Shown here in pieces: positions 12,217 through 23,700 of a stretch of 64,000 bases of DNA. A model generated the notes under the pieces. It saw nothing but the letters and a program-made list of their open reading frames with translations, was not told the DNA's origin and searched no databases. The DNA comes from Dryas octopetala (lineage: Eukaryota; Streptophyta; Magnoliopsida; Rosales; Rosaceae), in contig OY992834.1 in assembly GCA_963921425.1 (NCBI GenBank), forward strand, positions 3,286,001 to 3,350,000, in the 5' to 3' direction. Every line of letters starts with the position of its first letter. Position 1 is the stretch's first letter. Made by a program: the position numbers and the translations under genes.

Positions 12217-13099
12217 CAGTGAACCATTTCTGCTCTGTTCTCTCAAGTCTCGACCATCATTATTGTTTCGGCAACACCGTGTATAACTTGCCTAAAAATA
12301 CTACATTAGTATTCCAAAATATGGTCCCAAAATCTATGCCCACGATCCAAGAGAAAAAATGTTATTCTCTAGCATAATCTGATATGAAAGTCAATTTTAG
12401 ACTGCATTAAATATCAATCTAAGTCAGTAAGCTCTTCAATGCTAGACAATGACAGACCCAATTGAAAGCAATTTGTCACACCACTTTGCTCCTTAGTCCT
12501 TACACACAAGAAGTTTGGGACCAATGTGGATAACACAACTTAAAAAGACAAGTACGGATAAAATTAGTGCAACTGGGGATACACTCAGCGTGGTCCTATT
12601 TCATAATAAAGTATAGGAATCTGCATTTTGCATGTACAAAACCACTATAGATGCCGACGAGCTCTAGTACAGTTTTGGCTGGGATTGGATTCCAAATTTC
12701 CGATCAGCCACACAGTAGATGGAAGTTTGTTGGATCCAACAAATTGTCAGAAGCCTGAAAGGCTGAAACTAGTGTGCCTGCGCATTAGAATTGTGAAAAA
12801 GCAATGTTTATAACGACAATTCTTCAAAAGTTCTGCAAGATGGAATACTTCCACAAACCCACATGTGTGTGTGTGAGAGAGAGAGAGAGAGGACAAGGTA
12901 AATTGAGGAGTATATATGATTGTGATTTTTATATTAACAATTGACTCTACTGAGTGTATACGGCATGTCATAAATTTAATCAGTACACCAATTATATGGC
13001 AGCTACCGCCTTGCCACTACCAGTGACAACAAAACAATGGCTGCCATATGCACAATGTGATTATTCAAACGACTAAATGTTGAAATGAATGATGCCCCA

Positions 13100-15677
13100 T
13101 TATGGAATATAATACATTGGATTCGGAAGCTTGAATGAGCGAATGGACATTGAGGTACCCAGTAAATCACTCCATTGGTCTCCAGAATTCCCAAGAATTC
13201 TATACCCCTCGTTTTCCATCTCATTCCTCTTCTCTGACTTGTAAATTGTAGCCAATTTCCCATGGTCTTCAGGGGCCCTGCACAGTATACGGAGCATAGG
13301 ATTCAGAATTTCACATAACCATTATGAAGCTGGTACAAGGACTAAAAGCACAATGGCCTAAAGTCAAAATCTTCTTCATACCATATATAATGAACATTGC
13401 CTTAAAATGAAAGGTTCAAGTTCTGTAATCAAATGATTTAAAGAACACAAGGAAGAGAGAAGAGAAGTGGAAACTGACAGAAAAAGAAAATGTCAAAATG
13501 TTAATCATAAACTTTTCGGAGGAATGATAAACTCTCTGTTTGTCCTATTCACCCTTATTTTATTTAGACATAAACATCCAATGTAGACGCTGCCATTAAT
13601 TTGTGTACCTAATTGACAAAGACCAGTAATGAAGATGATATGAAAAACACATGATGCAATGATATCTATTGATTTATGAGGATGAAATCATCAATGCATT
13701 CCACTAACACCCCTAACAAAGCAACCAGGTCTATTTATCAAACAAGCTTCAAGAAATGAACTATCTTTGATCTACAAGCAAGAATCTTAAAAATACTAGG
13801 TCTAATATGAGAAATTAATCAAGTGGTATGTAGTAGATTTTGATCAATATTTGGTGGGCAAGTCCTATTTGTTAACAAAATTACATACTCAAGTAACACA
13901 GCAACTGCATAATATAACACAATAACACCTTCAGCCCATAAGTGAGGTGGGTCCTTGGTGATGTTTGAATAATGTGTATGCAGGTACATGCAGCACCTAA
14001 CTAATAACTGAGTTATCTTTTTCATCTATTGAATCAATATTCATCCACTTCAATCGTTTCTAACCAAGTAAACATATAGGAAAGTAAATATCAGTACCCC
14101 ACCCCAGGGAACTGCAATAATGGAAAAAGGATGGAAGGACTACAGTATGGTATATGGATTCATGGAAAAGCAAACTTAGCAATGTGACTGAAAAAGAAGA
14201 TGAATATTAGGCATGGCACTTCCTCTATTCTACCCCACCCAGGGAATAATAGCCTGAAATAGGAAAAGAAAAGTAATGATTTAGTCATGCTAATGCCATA
14301 TGTTTGCCCATTTTGTAACACTCATAATCCTGCACTGCCCTTAATTTTTTCACGTCCTAAATCTGGCCTAAAAATACAGCGATAAGACAAATAACCTGAC
14401 TTTCTCTTAAAATTTACAAAGAGAAAACCCATAATAAGACAATCTAATTCAATTAAAATTTGGGTACTTATTATACTAGTCAAACAATATAGTATACTAG
14501 TCAAACAATATAGCAATCCAGTTCCCCATCAATCTATAAGAAACATTCATACGCACCTCAAAATAAGCTTATGCCAATTTTGAAAGCCTGCATTGATCAG
14601 ATTCTCAATGGTAGCCTTCCTTTTCCCTTCGCTGCGGCCAGTGAGCAAGAATACCTTAAAACCCAAACCCAAAACCTCTTCATAGAGTTTCAAGCTGGAT
14701 TTTATAGCAGGTGCCATGCCCTTGTCAACCCACTTATCGAACTCCAGATGATCAAAAACCTCCGACCTACAAAGTCCCACATACTATCCATATCAGCATA
14801 TAAATATATTTTTACGAAAAAAACTCAACTCAACAGATCATTATAAAATTCAATGTAAATAGAAAATAGGATTCTGGTTAAATTTTTTAACAACAGAATT
14901 ACAGAAACCTTGCATCAACTAAACCAACTCACTGTAGCAGATTCTAGTTAATAGATTTTTTGACATTATAAGGTCCTAAAAGATGAACCATCCACTTTCC
15001 TTTCTATTTCTGGGCTCAAAACAGGCTAATATAAATTCTGATTCAAATTTTGATAACAAGAATCTCACTCAACTAATTCAAAAGTTATATAGAAGGGTCT
15101 AATTTATAAATGTTCTGATATTATCAAGTTCCAAACAATGAAATTTCTAAAATTCCCAGCATTCTAGTCAATCAAGCAGAGTTACCAAAATTACTAATTG
15201 TTCTCTTTCCCTACACTATCTCATAAACCAAACAGAATTCTCAAAAGAAGTTCAAGAATCATACCCATAACCATGGTCGGCATAATAGGGAAGATTGGAA
15301 AGCAGAGTATCATCAATGTCAAAAATCCACACATCTTTGCCATCACCACTCAATTCAACACTCTTGGCATAAACTCCAGCCTCCTTAGCCACCCTTTCGA
15401 GATCAACACCATAAGGCCGACCCGTGACGTAGTCTTTCACATACTCTGCACATTCCTGTGGGATTGTTTTCCAGGGGCCGATGTTGTTGGCCTCTACAGA
15501 AAATCTCCAGCTGGTACAGTGTAATTTGAGCTCTTCCTCCAATTCTTTGAAGTGGGTCTCAGTGTTTTCGGGGTATTCGAGGATTAATGGCCTCGGTAGG
15601 AGGTGGGAATTGAAAGTTTCCAGAGAAAACGCGAGGGAGAGTAGCGGAAACAGAAGGAAGATTTTCAAAAAAGTCAT
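13100..15677 (-). CDS. HAD-type acid phosphatase (class B / vegetative storage protein family)
   Basis: Three exons on the minus strand, 15677-15265, 14766-14557 and 13277-13100, sum to 801 nt and encode 266 residues in frame. An N-terminal hydrophobic signal peptide (residues about 1-20) points to secretion or vacuolar delivery. HAD motifs are in order: nucleophile motif DIDDT (about 120-124), motif II LLTGR (about 178-182), a conserved Lys in the GKRKATIENL segment and the acidic motif IV GNSGDQWSD near the C-terminus. The protein ends in FKLPNPMYYIP, typical of the family. It should hydrolyse phosphomonoesters with the first Asp as nucleophile; plant members range from active acid phosphatases to inactive storage proteins. 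Here the catalytic Asp residues are present. The first intron is about 500 bases and the second about 1.28 kb. Confidence 0.93.
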
Positions 15678-16389
15678 GGTGGGCGGTGAAGAAAGCTGTG
15701 AACTTGGGGGGAATCAAATTCTGGGTATTAAAGAAATGGGCGTGAAGTTATAAGAAAATTCCAAAAAGACGAAGAAGATTTTGTGGGTATCTGAAAAATC
15801 AAAGGGAATTTATTAAAGGGAATCTATGGGGAAAATGAAATCCGAAGAAAAGGAAAGTGGGTATGTTGCTTTTCTTTTTCCTGCGATATGAAATTTTAGA
15901 TAAAAGAAATGCGTTTCTTTCTTGGTGTAGGAAGAGAAACCCCTATGGAACAGTAACCTCTGTGTTTTAGGGTTTAAGAGGAGGAGCTGAAGAGAGGTGA
16001 GAGAAGGAAGAGAGTAGCGTGCGAGTTACTTAAATAGAGAGACAGAGAGAGAACAAAACAAGAAGATTTGAAATTTGGTTTACAGGTTGAATTGTTGAAG
16101 AGGCTGGAGATGGAGGGAAGATTAACACGGCAGGTATACTATTCTATAAGGAGGACCTTTCAGTAGTTATGGGAGTGTGGGACCCACTACGTGGCTGCAG
16201 CATAGACAAATAGACTCTTTTTGTAATTTGCATAGATTTTCTGACCCTAACAATAAATAAATAAATATATAATTGCACGCGTGCGTTTGCTAACCAGAAG
16301 GCCCCTTGAAGAAGCAAGCCCAAGCCCAAGCCCAAGCCCACGCTATTTGTATGTAGCCCGAGACCATGCCCAACAACCCAATACACACA
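15678..16389. other. Acid phosphatase promoter and flank
   Basis: Upstream DNA of the minus-strand acid phosphatase gene. A purine-rich tract (GAGAGA motifs near 16035-16053) probably belongs to its 5' leader on the opposite strand. A short CAAGCC hexamer repeat occurs at about 16316-16339. No separate gene was recognised. Confidence 0.5.
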
Positions 16390-17575
16390 GGCTACGTTTG
16401 TTACACCAGACTGTGTAGGACTGGACTATTTTTATGGATTATGCTGGACTGTGTTGGACTGGAGTAAGCTGGACTAAGTGATATCCTATATTTGGTACTG
16501 TGTCGGACTAAGAAGCAGGATAATGAAAATAGTATTATTTGGTGCATTACAGTTATAATTATTTTAATTTTTAAATAATTAAACATATAATTATAAAAAA
16601 AAAATTAATATAGTTTCAAAGCCTAAATAATTATAAAATTTCTTAACATAGTCTCAAGGCAATAAATTAAATATTGTTTTCCATAAAATTGTAAAGAAAT
16701 CTCAAATTATACATATGTGCAACAGATTGGAAACCAAGTCTCCATGCCATTGCCTCCCAAAGAGGCCCAACTCAAGAGCATTGCCAATTTGCCATTCTTG
16801 ACACACTCATCGAGTGAAGTCTAATTTTTTTTTAACAATTCAATAATCATAAAATTATGCCAAACAATTCAATAATCCTTTGCAAACAACTGCACTTGTG
16901 TACAAAGGGAATATGGAGAATGATGAATAAGAATGATTGCTGGACAAGGGGCTTGCGTTGTTCCAAAGCCATTGACGAGCAGAGAAAAAAAGAAAAAGAA
17001 GAAGAAAGAGGGAAAAAGATAAGAACAAATCCCATATAAAATTGGAAAGAAAACCCCGAAATTAAAGCCAAAATAAAAACATGGGAAAAAAAGAAGAAGA
17101 AAAAAACCCAGAAAAATTAAAGAAAAAAACCCAAGCCATCAATTCAGTACATGATGTACATCAGTCTCAGACAAATTAAAAACCCAGTAGATCAATTCCA
17201 ATTTCCAAGCCAAGCTGGCCCAAAGAGAAAGGGGGAGAGATTGAGAGAAAAAGATAGAGGAGGGAAAGAGAGAGCGAGAGAATAAGAAGGACAGATTTGT
17301 TGCTCTCCTCCATGAATTCAACTGAGAGAGCTACTCACATGAGTTTGGGAAACGACGAGATCGCGAATAAACAGAGAGAAAATAACGTGTCTTATTTTAC
17401 AGGATTCTTATTTAGCACTGCCCTTCAACACAGTGTTATACAAGCGGGGCTAAGCCCGTGTTTTAAGTGGAGCGGGCTTATGTAGTCCCACTTAAACCAG
17501 TACCCGGTGGTACCAAACACACGATAACTATCTTATTTAACACAGTACCCTTTACTCCCGTGTAACAAACGGGCC
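16390..17575. mobile_element. Candidate non-autonomous TIR DNA transposon
   Basis: The left end reads GGCTACGTTTGTTACAC and the right end, reversed, reads GGCCCGTTTGTTACAC, a terminal inverted repeat of about 16-17 bases with one mismatch and one gap. Both ends are flanked by CACA (16386-16389 and 17576-17579), a possible 4-base target duplication. The GGGCCCGTTTG-like terminus resembles plant PIF/Harbinger or related MITE ends. No transposase was found: the inside is AT-rich with a purine-rich tract near 16975-17110. The superfamily call is tentative, because Harbinger normally makes a 3-base duplication. Confidence 0.5.
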
Positions 17576-17579
17576 CACA

Positions 17580-17960
17580 ATGTTTGTGGAGGGAGTTGGT
17601 AGAGAAATTAATAGAAGAGACACCTATCTTGGGAACAATGTGTGTCACGTTCCAAAACTCGGGTAAGAGACACCTATCTTGGAAGGAATTGAATGATGAA
17701 GAAAGAAATGTTTGGAATGAAAAGGCTGCAAAAGTATTGTTGCAGCAATCCAAAAGAAAGGTTGCACCTCTCTCTCCGTTGATATTCAAGTTTTATTAGT
17801 ACATGTGTTATTTGTGCAACTTTTTTTTTTTTAATTATCATCTTTTTAGCAAACAATGAATGGATGATTGAAATTGAAAAAAAGAAAAAGAAAATAATAG
17901 AAACATGTGTTATTTGCTTAGCAAGTTTTCATATCTACCGATAACTTATAATATGTGTTT
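17580..17960 (+). pseudogene. HMG-box-like gene fragment, copy 1
   Basis: An open stretch at about 17584-17799 includes WKELNDEERNVWNEKA, which resembles the C-terminal half of an HMG-box (Trp, Leu, acidic-Arg, Trp, Lys-Ala spacing). The 3' part, with about 150 bases of following non-coding sequence, recurs at about 19917-20230. There is no full HMG domain or gene structure, so it looks like a transposed or duplicated fragment. The HMG assignment rests on a short motif and is uncertain. Confidence 0.4.
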
Positions 17961-18228
17961 CTGATTTGTCCGGAATGGTTGACTTTATTGTTTAGTAAAG
18001 ATGAAAGTTAATTTGAAAAAATTTTGAAGCCCCATTTTGATAATAGGAAGAGGCGAAAACAAAAGGATAGAAGGAGTGGAAAAAAGTGCTACAATACTGG
18101 AGATAGAAGTGTCGTTATCTTAAAATTTATTTATAAGGAAATAATTATTTATTTGAGAAAAGTTTCTCATTTGACGTCTCATAAAAAAAAATTATAGCAT
18201 CAATGTGAATTTTTTTTATATTCTAGCT

Positions 18229-18722
18229 AGGTACAATTTTGAATGAATCAAAGTTATAAACACTTAAAATACATTGAGCTATGAACTGAAAGTTTTTAGG
18301 AACGACTTGAGAAACTCTAGGTTATGACTTGGGAAGTGTCACGACATAACTTGCGATGTCACTAGGTACAATAGTCATTGCATCAAAGTTATAAACACTT
18401 AAAATGCCTCAAGCTACAAATTGAAATTTTCAAAGAACAACTTGAGATACCTAGATGAACGACTTGAGATACCATAAGACATGACTTAAGAAACTCTACG
18501 ATATGACTTGGGAAGTGTCACGACATGACTTGCAATGTCCCTTAGTTCAATATTCAATGCATCAAAGTTATAAACACATAAAATGTTTTGAGCTACAAAT
18601 TGAAATTTTTAAGGAACGACTTGATATGCCCTAAAGAACGACTTGAGATACCTTAAGGTAAGACTTGAGAATCTCTAAGGTATGACTTGGGGAGTATCGC
18701 GACATGACTTGCGATGTCGCTA
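18229..18722. repeat. Degenerate tandem repeat, about 180-bp unit, three copies
   Basis: Copies start near 18229 (about 134 bases, shortened), 18363 (about 180) and 18543 (about 178). Each has the order ATCAAAGTTATAAACAC, AACGACTTGAGATACC-like subrepeats and CGACATGACTTGC. Within each copy a shorter ACGACTTGAGA motif repeats. Divergence is moderate. No coding potential was found. Confidence 0.85.
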
Positions 18723-19830
18723 AGAAAAAAAAAATAAAGGCATGAACTGAAATTTTATTAGATGAAAGTTAACGTTTGTACTGCTTTAGTACAATTTAAG
18801 AAATTTATGGACCAAATTGACACTTTTTATAGCTAATGGACTAAATTGAGAATCACAGTAAAGTTCGTGGACCATTTTTATATTTAACCCCTAAATTATT
18901 CATCCTACCATAAACTTGTTTTTTTTTTTCTGTTCCATGTAATCATAACCTAAGTTCTTCATTCTTCTTTTTCCCTGTCCAGTTTGGCACCCGAGAAAAT
19001 ATTTTTTCTGAAATCCTAATAATATGATACATTGTTCCTCATAGGTTGTATTGTGTCAATTTGATATTTCATGGTTGTTTGAGCTGTGCTAGAAATAATA
19101 ATATTTATGTTCTTCATTTCAAGGTTTATTCTGTCCCTGTTGGAGAGAATCGTCATTATATTTGTAGCGCTGAGTATAAGGATGCTAAGGTGACTACTCC
19201 TCTTTGTCACAGACGGTTTCGTATGTCATTCGCGCCTTCAAGTTGGGGTGAAAGCATCCACGTTCTTACAAAATTAGTGGGATGGTTTCAATGCATACAA
19301 AGGTTTGAGGTAGCGTAAATAAGAAAAATACCCGAAGATCGAATGGGGAGAAATGAATAGAAACATAATGTCTTATGCATTTTAGGGTTTCATTTATGTT
19401 ATTCACATTAGAATTCTCTAAAACAATTGTTTTATTATGATATATATTTTGTTCTTGGGACCTCATTTTCGTATTCTGTTGTGGAATGGGAAGTTAAATC
19501 TCATTTAATTTTTACTAATTTCTCTGGGTATGTGGGTTATTTTATCTTTCTTTACATTTTTTGTTTCATTAGTAAGTTGCAAGTGTAACATCAGTACACC
19601 ACGTTCGTATTAAGATATTAAAGATTTCAATTCCCAGGTCCATTTCTCCCTCATTTTCTTTGCACCCAAATCCTCCATTTTCTTCCAATCGCATATTTAC
19701 ATTTGAGGATTTTATATTGAATCGAAACTGCCGAAAGTAAAAAATTGACAATATATGGAACTTTGTATTGATATTTGCTTTGTAGAGTTTGGTCAACTGG
19801 GAAGAGAATAAACGCCTAAAGTATCAAAGA
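18723..19830. other. Spacer between HMG-like fragments, unrecognised
   Basis: An open stretch at about 19046-19318 (+) could encode a short peptide, but it shows no recognised domain and no splice-consistent neighbours. The rest is AT-rich. Because similar HMG-like fragments flank it, this spacer may be part of a composite insertion. Confidence 0.4.
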
Positions 19831-19832
19831 GG

Positions 19833-20240
19833 ATGATGCTGAGGTCAATTTTTATGGTAATGTTTCAAGTACACCCAAGGATTAACAACTCTCCCATTGA
19901 TAAACTAATTTTAGTGAAATGGAAGGAATTGAATGATGTAGAGAGAAATGTTTGGAATGAAAAGGCTTCAAAAGTATTGTTGCAGCAATCCAAAAGAGAG
20001 GCTGCACCTCTCTCTCTTTTGATATTCAAGTTTTATTAGTACATGTGTTATCTGTGCAACTTTGTTTTTGTTTTTTAATTATCATCTTTTTTAGCAAATA
20101 ATGAATGGATGATTGAAATTGAAAAAAAAGAAAAATAATAGAAATTTGTGTTATTTGTTTAGCAAGTTTTCATATTTACCAACAACTTATAATATGTCTT
20201 TCTGCTTTGTTCAGAATGGTTGACTTTATTGTTTAGCAAT
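19833..20240 (+). pseudogene. HMG-box-like gene fragment, copy 2
   Basis: From about 19917 the sequence closely matches the copy at 17680, including WKELNDVERNVWNEKA and the shared 3' flank. Upstream it differs, with VHPRINNSP just before the shared part. That segment also fits an HMG-box middle region, so this copy may keep slightly more of the original domain. No start, stop or intron structure of a working gene was found. Confidence 0.4.
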
Positions 20241-20587
20241 GCATGTTGTGTTAATGTCACACTTTCCACATATTTTGTCATTTCATTAAATTTTTTTAAT
20301 CTTTAACTGTATTAAATGGATAAAAATAAGAAAACAAATTCAACATATGTACAATAGGACAAGCCTATTTGAAACACTAACATGCTAAAATTTTGATATT
20401 TGCGCAATTGGAGAAGTAACTATATAAGTGAAATTCAGACGGCATGTCGTTTATATGGCCGAACCCAGAAGAATCAGAATAAAAATGACAGCCAAATTTT
20501 ACACGTCTGTCATGTAAAGTGAAACCCCATTAACCGTCACCACCGCCACCACAAAACTTTAAAAAGAAAAAGGAGAAAGAAAATTTA

Positions 20588-20644
20588 AAACCCTAAACCC
20601 CTCCAAAGTTGGCTCTGAGAAGTGTCCCCAAACCAAAACCCTAA
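20588..20644 (+). promoter_or_regulatory. Two telo-box motifs in the UTP10 promoter/leader
   Basis: AAACCCTAA occurs at 20588-20596 and again at 20636-20644, about 120-180 bases before the UTP10 start codon. Telo-boxes are well known near the start of plant genes for ribosome biogenesis and translation, where they support growth-linked expression. Their presence fits the function of the gene. Confidence 0.75.
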
Positions 20645-20765
20645 ACCTTCCGGAGCCGGTTCGGGTCTTCCAAAAGAACTCTAGGGCTTAAGCCACAACA
20701 ACAACAACAAAGCGAACAGTTAAACTTCATTGTCTGAGTAGTCATCAACTGCGAGAGAGAGAGAC

Positions 20766-23700
20766 ATGGCGACCTCGCTTGCAAAACAGTTAGAAAAAAT
20801 AAAATCGCTGGTACAAGCCGACACAGAGCCTTCGGACAAGAGGCCCTTCACTCGCCCTTCCATTCTCTTAGACGCTAAAGCAGCCGCCGATATCGACATC
20901 GATACCATTTTCTCCATTGCACTGCAAGGTCACTCTTCTTTTTCCGTTCGTTTACCGAGAAAAAAATAGAAAAAGAGAAAGTTATTGGTGCTCTCTATTG
21001 AAGTGAATTAGTGCTGTCTATTAAAATAGTGTCAATGCAAGCAACTTAGAGCTTAATTTCTATTGGTTTCTGCTAAATTTTATTGCTTTATGTGTTAGAA
21101 TATGTGTTTTTGGTTTTCAGGTCTTGAGGTCCTTGTAAGCACCGATGAGCGGTTTAGAAACTATAGGAAAGACTTGTTTAGCGAAAAAAGTACAGAATTG
21201 GATAGAGAGTTGATGGGCATAGAGGAAAACAATCGCATTAATGCTTCAATCAGTTCTTACTTACGATTACTCTCGGGACATTTTGAACTCCCGTCGGCAA
21301 TCAAGACGCTCGAGTACTTGATACGCAGATATAAGTATGTTCTCATTTCAACTAATATTGTCAAATCATTTCTGTGCTATTTAATTGTATACATTCTTGT
21401 TATATATACATATTTTTGCATATATTTGTCTTGGTAATGTGGTGTATATTGAAATTTCAGGATTCATGTGTACAACTTCGAGGAATTAATTTTGTGTGCT
21501 TTGCCATACCATGACACCCACGAATTTGTCCGAATAGTTCAATTAATTAGCTTCAGGTTAGTCAATTATAATTCTTCTATGTTGTTTGTCATTTGCTGAA
21601 GTTAACGGATTGTGACTCACTATTCCTCATGGTTCAGAAATAGTAAATGGAAATTCCTGGACGGCGTAAAAGCTTCTGGTGCACCACCACCTAGAAAGGT
21701 TATAGTGCAGCAATGTACTCGTGATAAGGGGGTTTTGGAGATTTTATGCAACTATGTGAGTGTTTGTAACTCTAATTGGTTGTTTGATTACCATCTTGTC
21801 ATGGTGTCATTTAAATGACTGTTTTGCTACAGGCATCCCCATCAAAGAAGTATCGTCCTTCAAGGCCCGTGGTCGGATTTTGCACGGCAGTTGTTACCGA
21901 GGTTTTGGGTTCTGTTACATCTGTTGACAGTGATGTTGTGCAGAGAATCCTTTCACTTGTTATTTCTGGACTTGAGGCTGGCTCAAAAGGACATTCAGAA
22001 AATAAGGTGATGTTGAGAGACAGAATATTCTTATTTTAGAGATCAATATTATTTACTGATTTTCCACCTAATTTTTTTGAGTTGTACTCTTATCTTGCCA
22101 GTCATATGTTAAAAAGTATATATAACATTGAATAAATTTGAATGCATCCCAGCTTTTGTTATTTTGGTCACTTTAGCAGCTCACACATTAAAACTGCTAA
22201 AAAAAGGTATAATATGTATTTTGATGACACATACAAGTATTCAAGGGATAGGGACGCAGAAAATATTGAAGGGTGGTTGACTTTTGATTACTTTGCCACG
22301 CTAATTTATTCTCTTCAGTGTCTGGTTCTGGTGTAAACTGTGTGATTTTTTCTTCTCAACACTAAGTGTAAAATATTTATTCTTTTTTGTAGGCTGGTGC
22401 CATGATGATTGTTGTTGTGCTAGCAAGTAGAGTTACATTATCTCCCAAACTTGTCAAGAGTTTGATTAGATCAATTGCTGAAATTGCTCGAGAGGATGCA
22501 AAAGAGTCTGCTGATCTTCAGTTGTTTCGGTTATCACTTATGACTTTGATCAACCTTGTCCGGGTACTTCTTTGTTCTTATATGCAGTTAGATTGTCGTA
22601 TCATTCAATTATTTCCTGAAATTTTACTGTGTCATTTCTAATTTGATTGTGTTTGAGTGCAATAGAGCCTCTTCTTAGTGATTGGGAGGGGGGGGTTGCT
22701 CAGTGTCCCTTAGTCCAGGGGTCTTCTTATAACCCTCTATTTTAATGTATTTAAAAAAAATATTCAAACCCTTCATTTCAGAGTCTTTTTGTAATAGTTT
22801 CCGGCTTCCTTGAATTAATATTTTGGTTTGCTGTATGTGTATGCATAATTTCTTGACTTTCTTTTACTTAAAAGTTTCTGTGAATTTTTCAGTTGCAAGA
22901 TGTTGATATCCTCCCAATGAAGACTTTGGAGATTTTGATGGACATTAGGTAGTCCTTGATTGCATTATTTGTCTGAACAGTTTCATATCCTTTGTGCGTT
23001 TGTCATTAATTTCATATTATCTGAGGTTCTTTTCTACTTCCATTTGAAGGGATTTTTCTGGGATTCTTTTGGGGCTGTTCAACGAGTTCAATATTGATAG
23101 ATTCCTTTATCTGCTTTTGGATTCTCTGGTTGACTACAGGTGGGAAACCAATTTTTGGTATTCACTTATTTTTGTGGACATCTCTTGTCTCCACCATATT
23201 TTTTTCTTCTTCTTTTGATAAGATCTATTGTCTTCTTCCCATTTCATTCAATCTTATGATAATTTATTTGCAGTTCTTCTAACGAATCATGCCAGCTTGC
23301 TTTGATCACAATACTAGAGACAATTCCTTCCAAGAATTTTGTTCAACATGTAGTTGCTAAGGTCCTAGCATCCTGCTTGCAAAATTCACAAAAACTTAAA
23401 AATTCGACATCATTTTTATCAGGTATTTTGTATCAATTTTTGTTGTATTGTTCTCACAAATATATTATGCTCTCTATTATCTTTCATATTTGCAGACATT
23501 TTGGTTTTATTCTCTTTGTTTGAGCTTCGTGTTTAAATGAGTTAAATGAGTCCATTTCTTTTGACTGCATCTGCTTTGCATTTCTCATCATGTTTTTGGG
23601 TTGTCTTCTAGGAAGCTGGGCGAAGAAAATTTTAATTGTTCTAAGTAAGCAATATCCATCTGAACTACATGGAGCGGTTCACAAATTTCTTGATGTATGT

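Larger units (their letters stand above)
10110..13099. other. Intergenic region with local tandem repeats
   Basis: No protein gene was recognised. The region contains the pseudokinase promoter side, three small direct-repeat clusters (11256-11400, 11584-11660, 11765-11813), a promoter-like patch at 12000-12290 and a TG/GA microsatellite near 12862-12891. Remaining sequence is AT-rich with no coding signal. Confidence 0.6.

Noticed and set aside
19046-19318. Open frame of 90 codons as a gene
   Set aside because: No domain, no supporting splice sites, and it lies between duplicated fragments in repeat-rich DNA.
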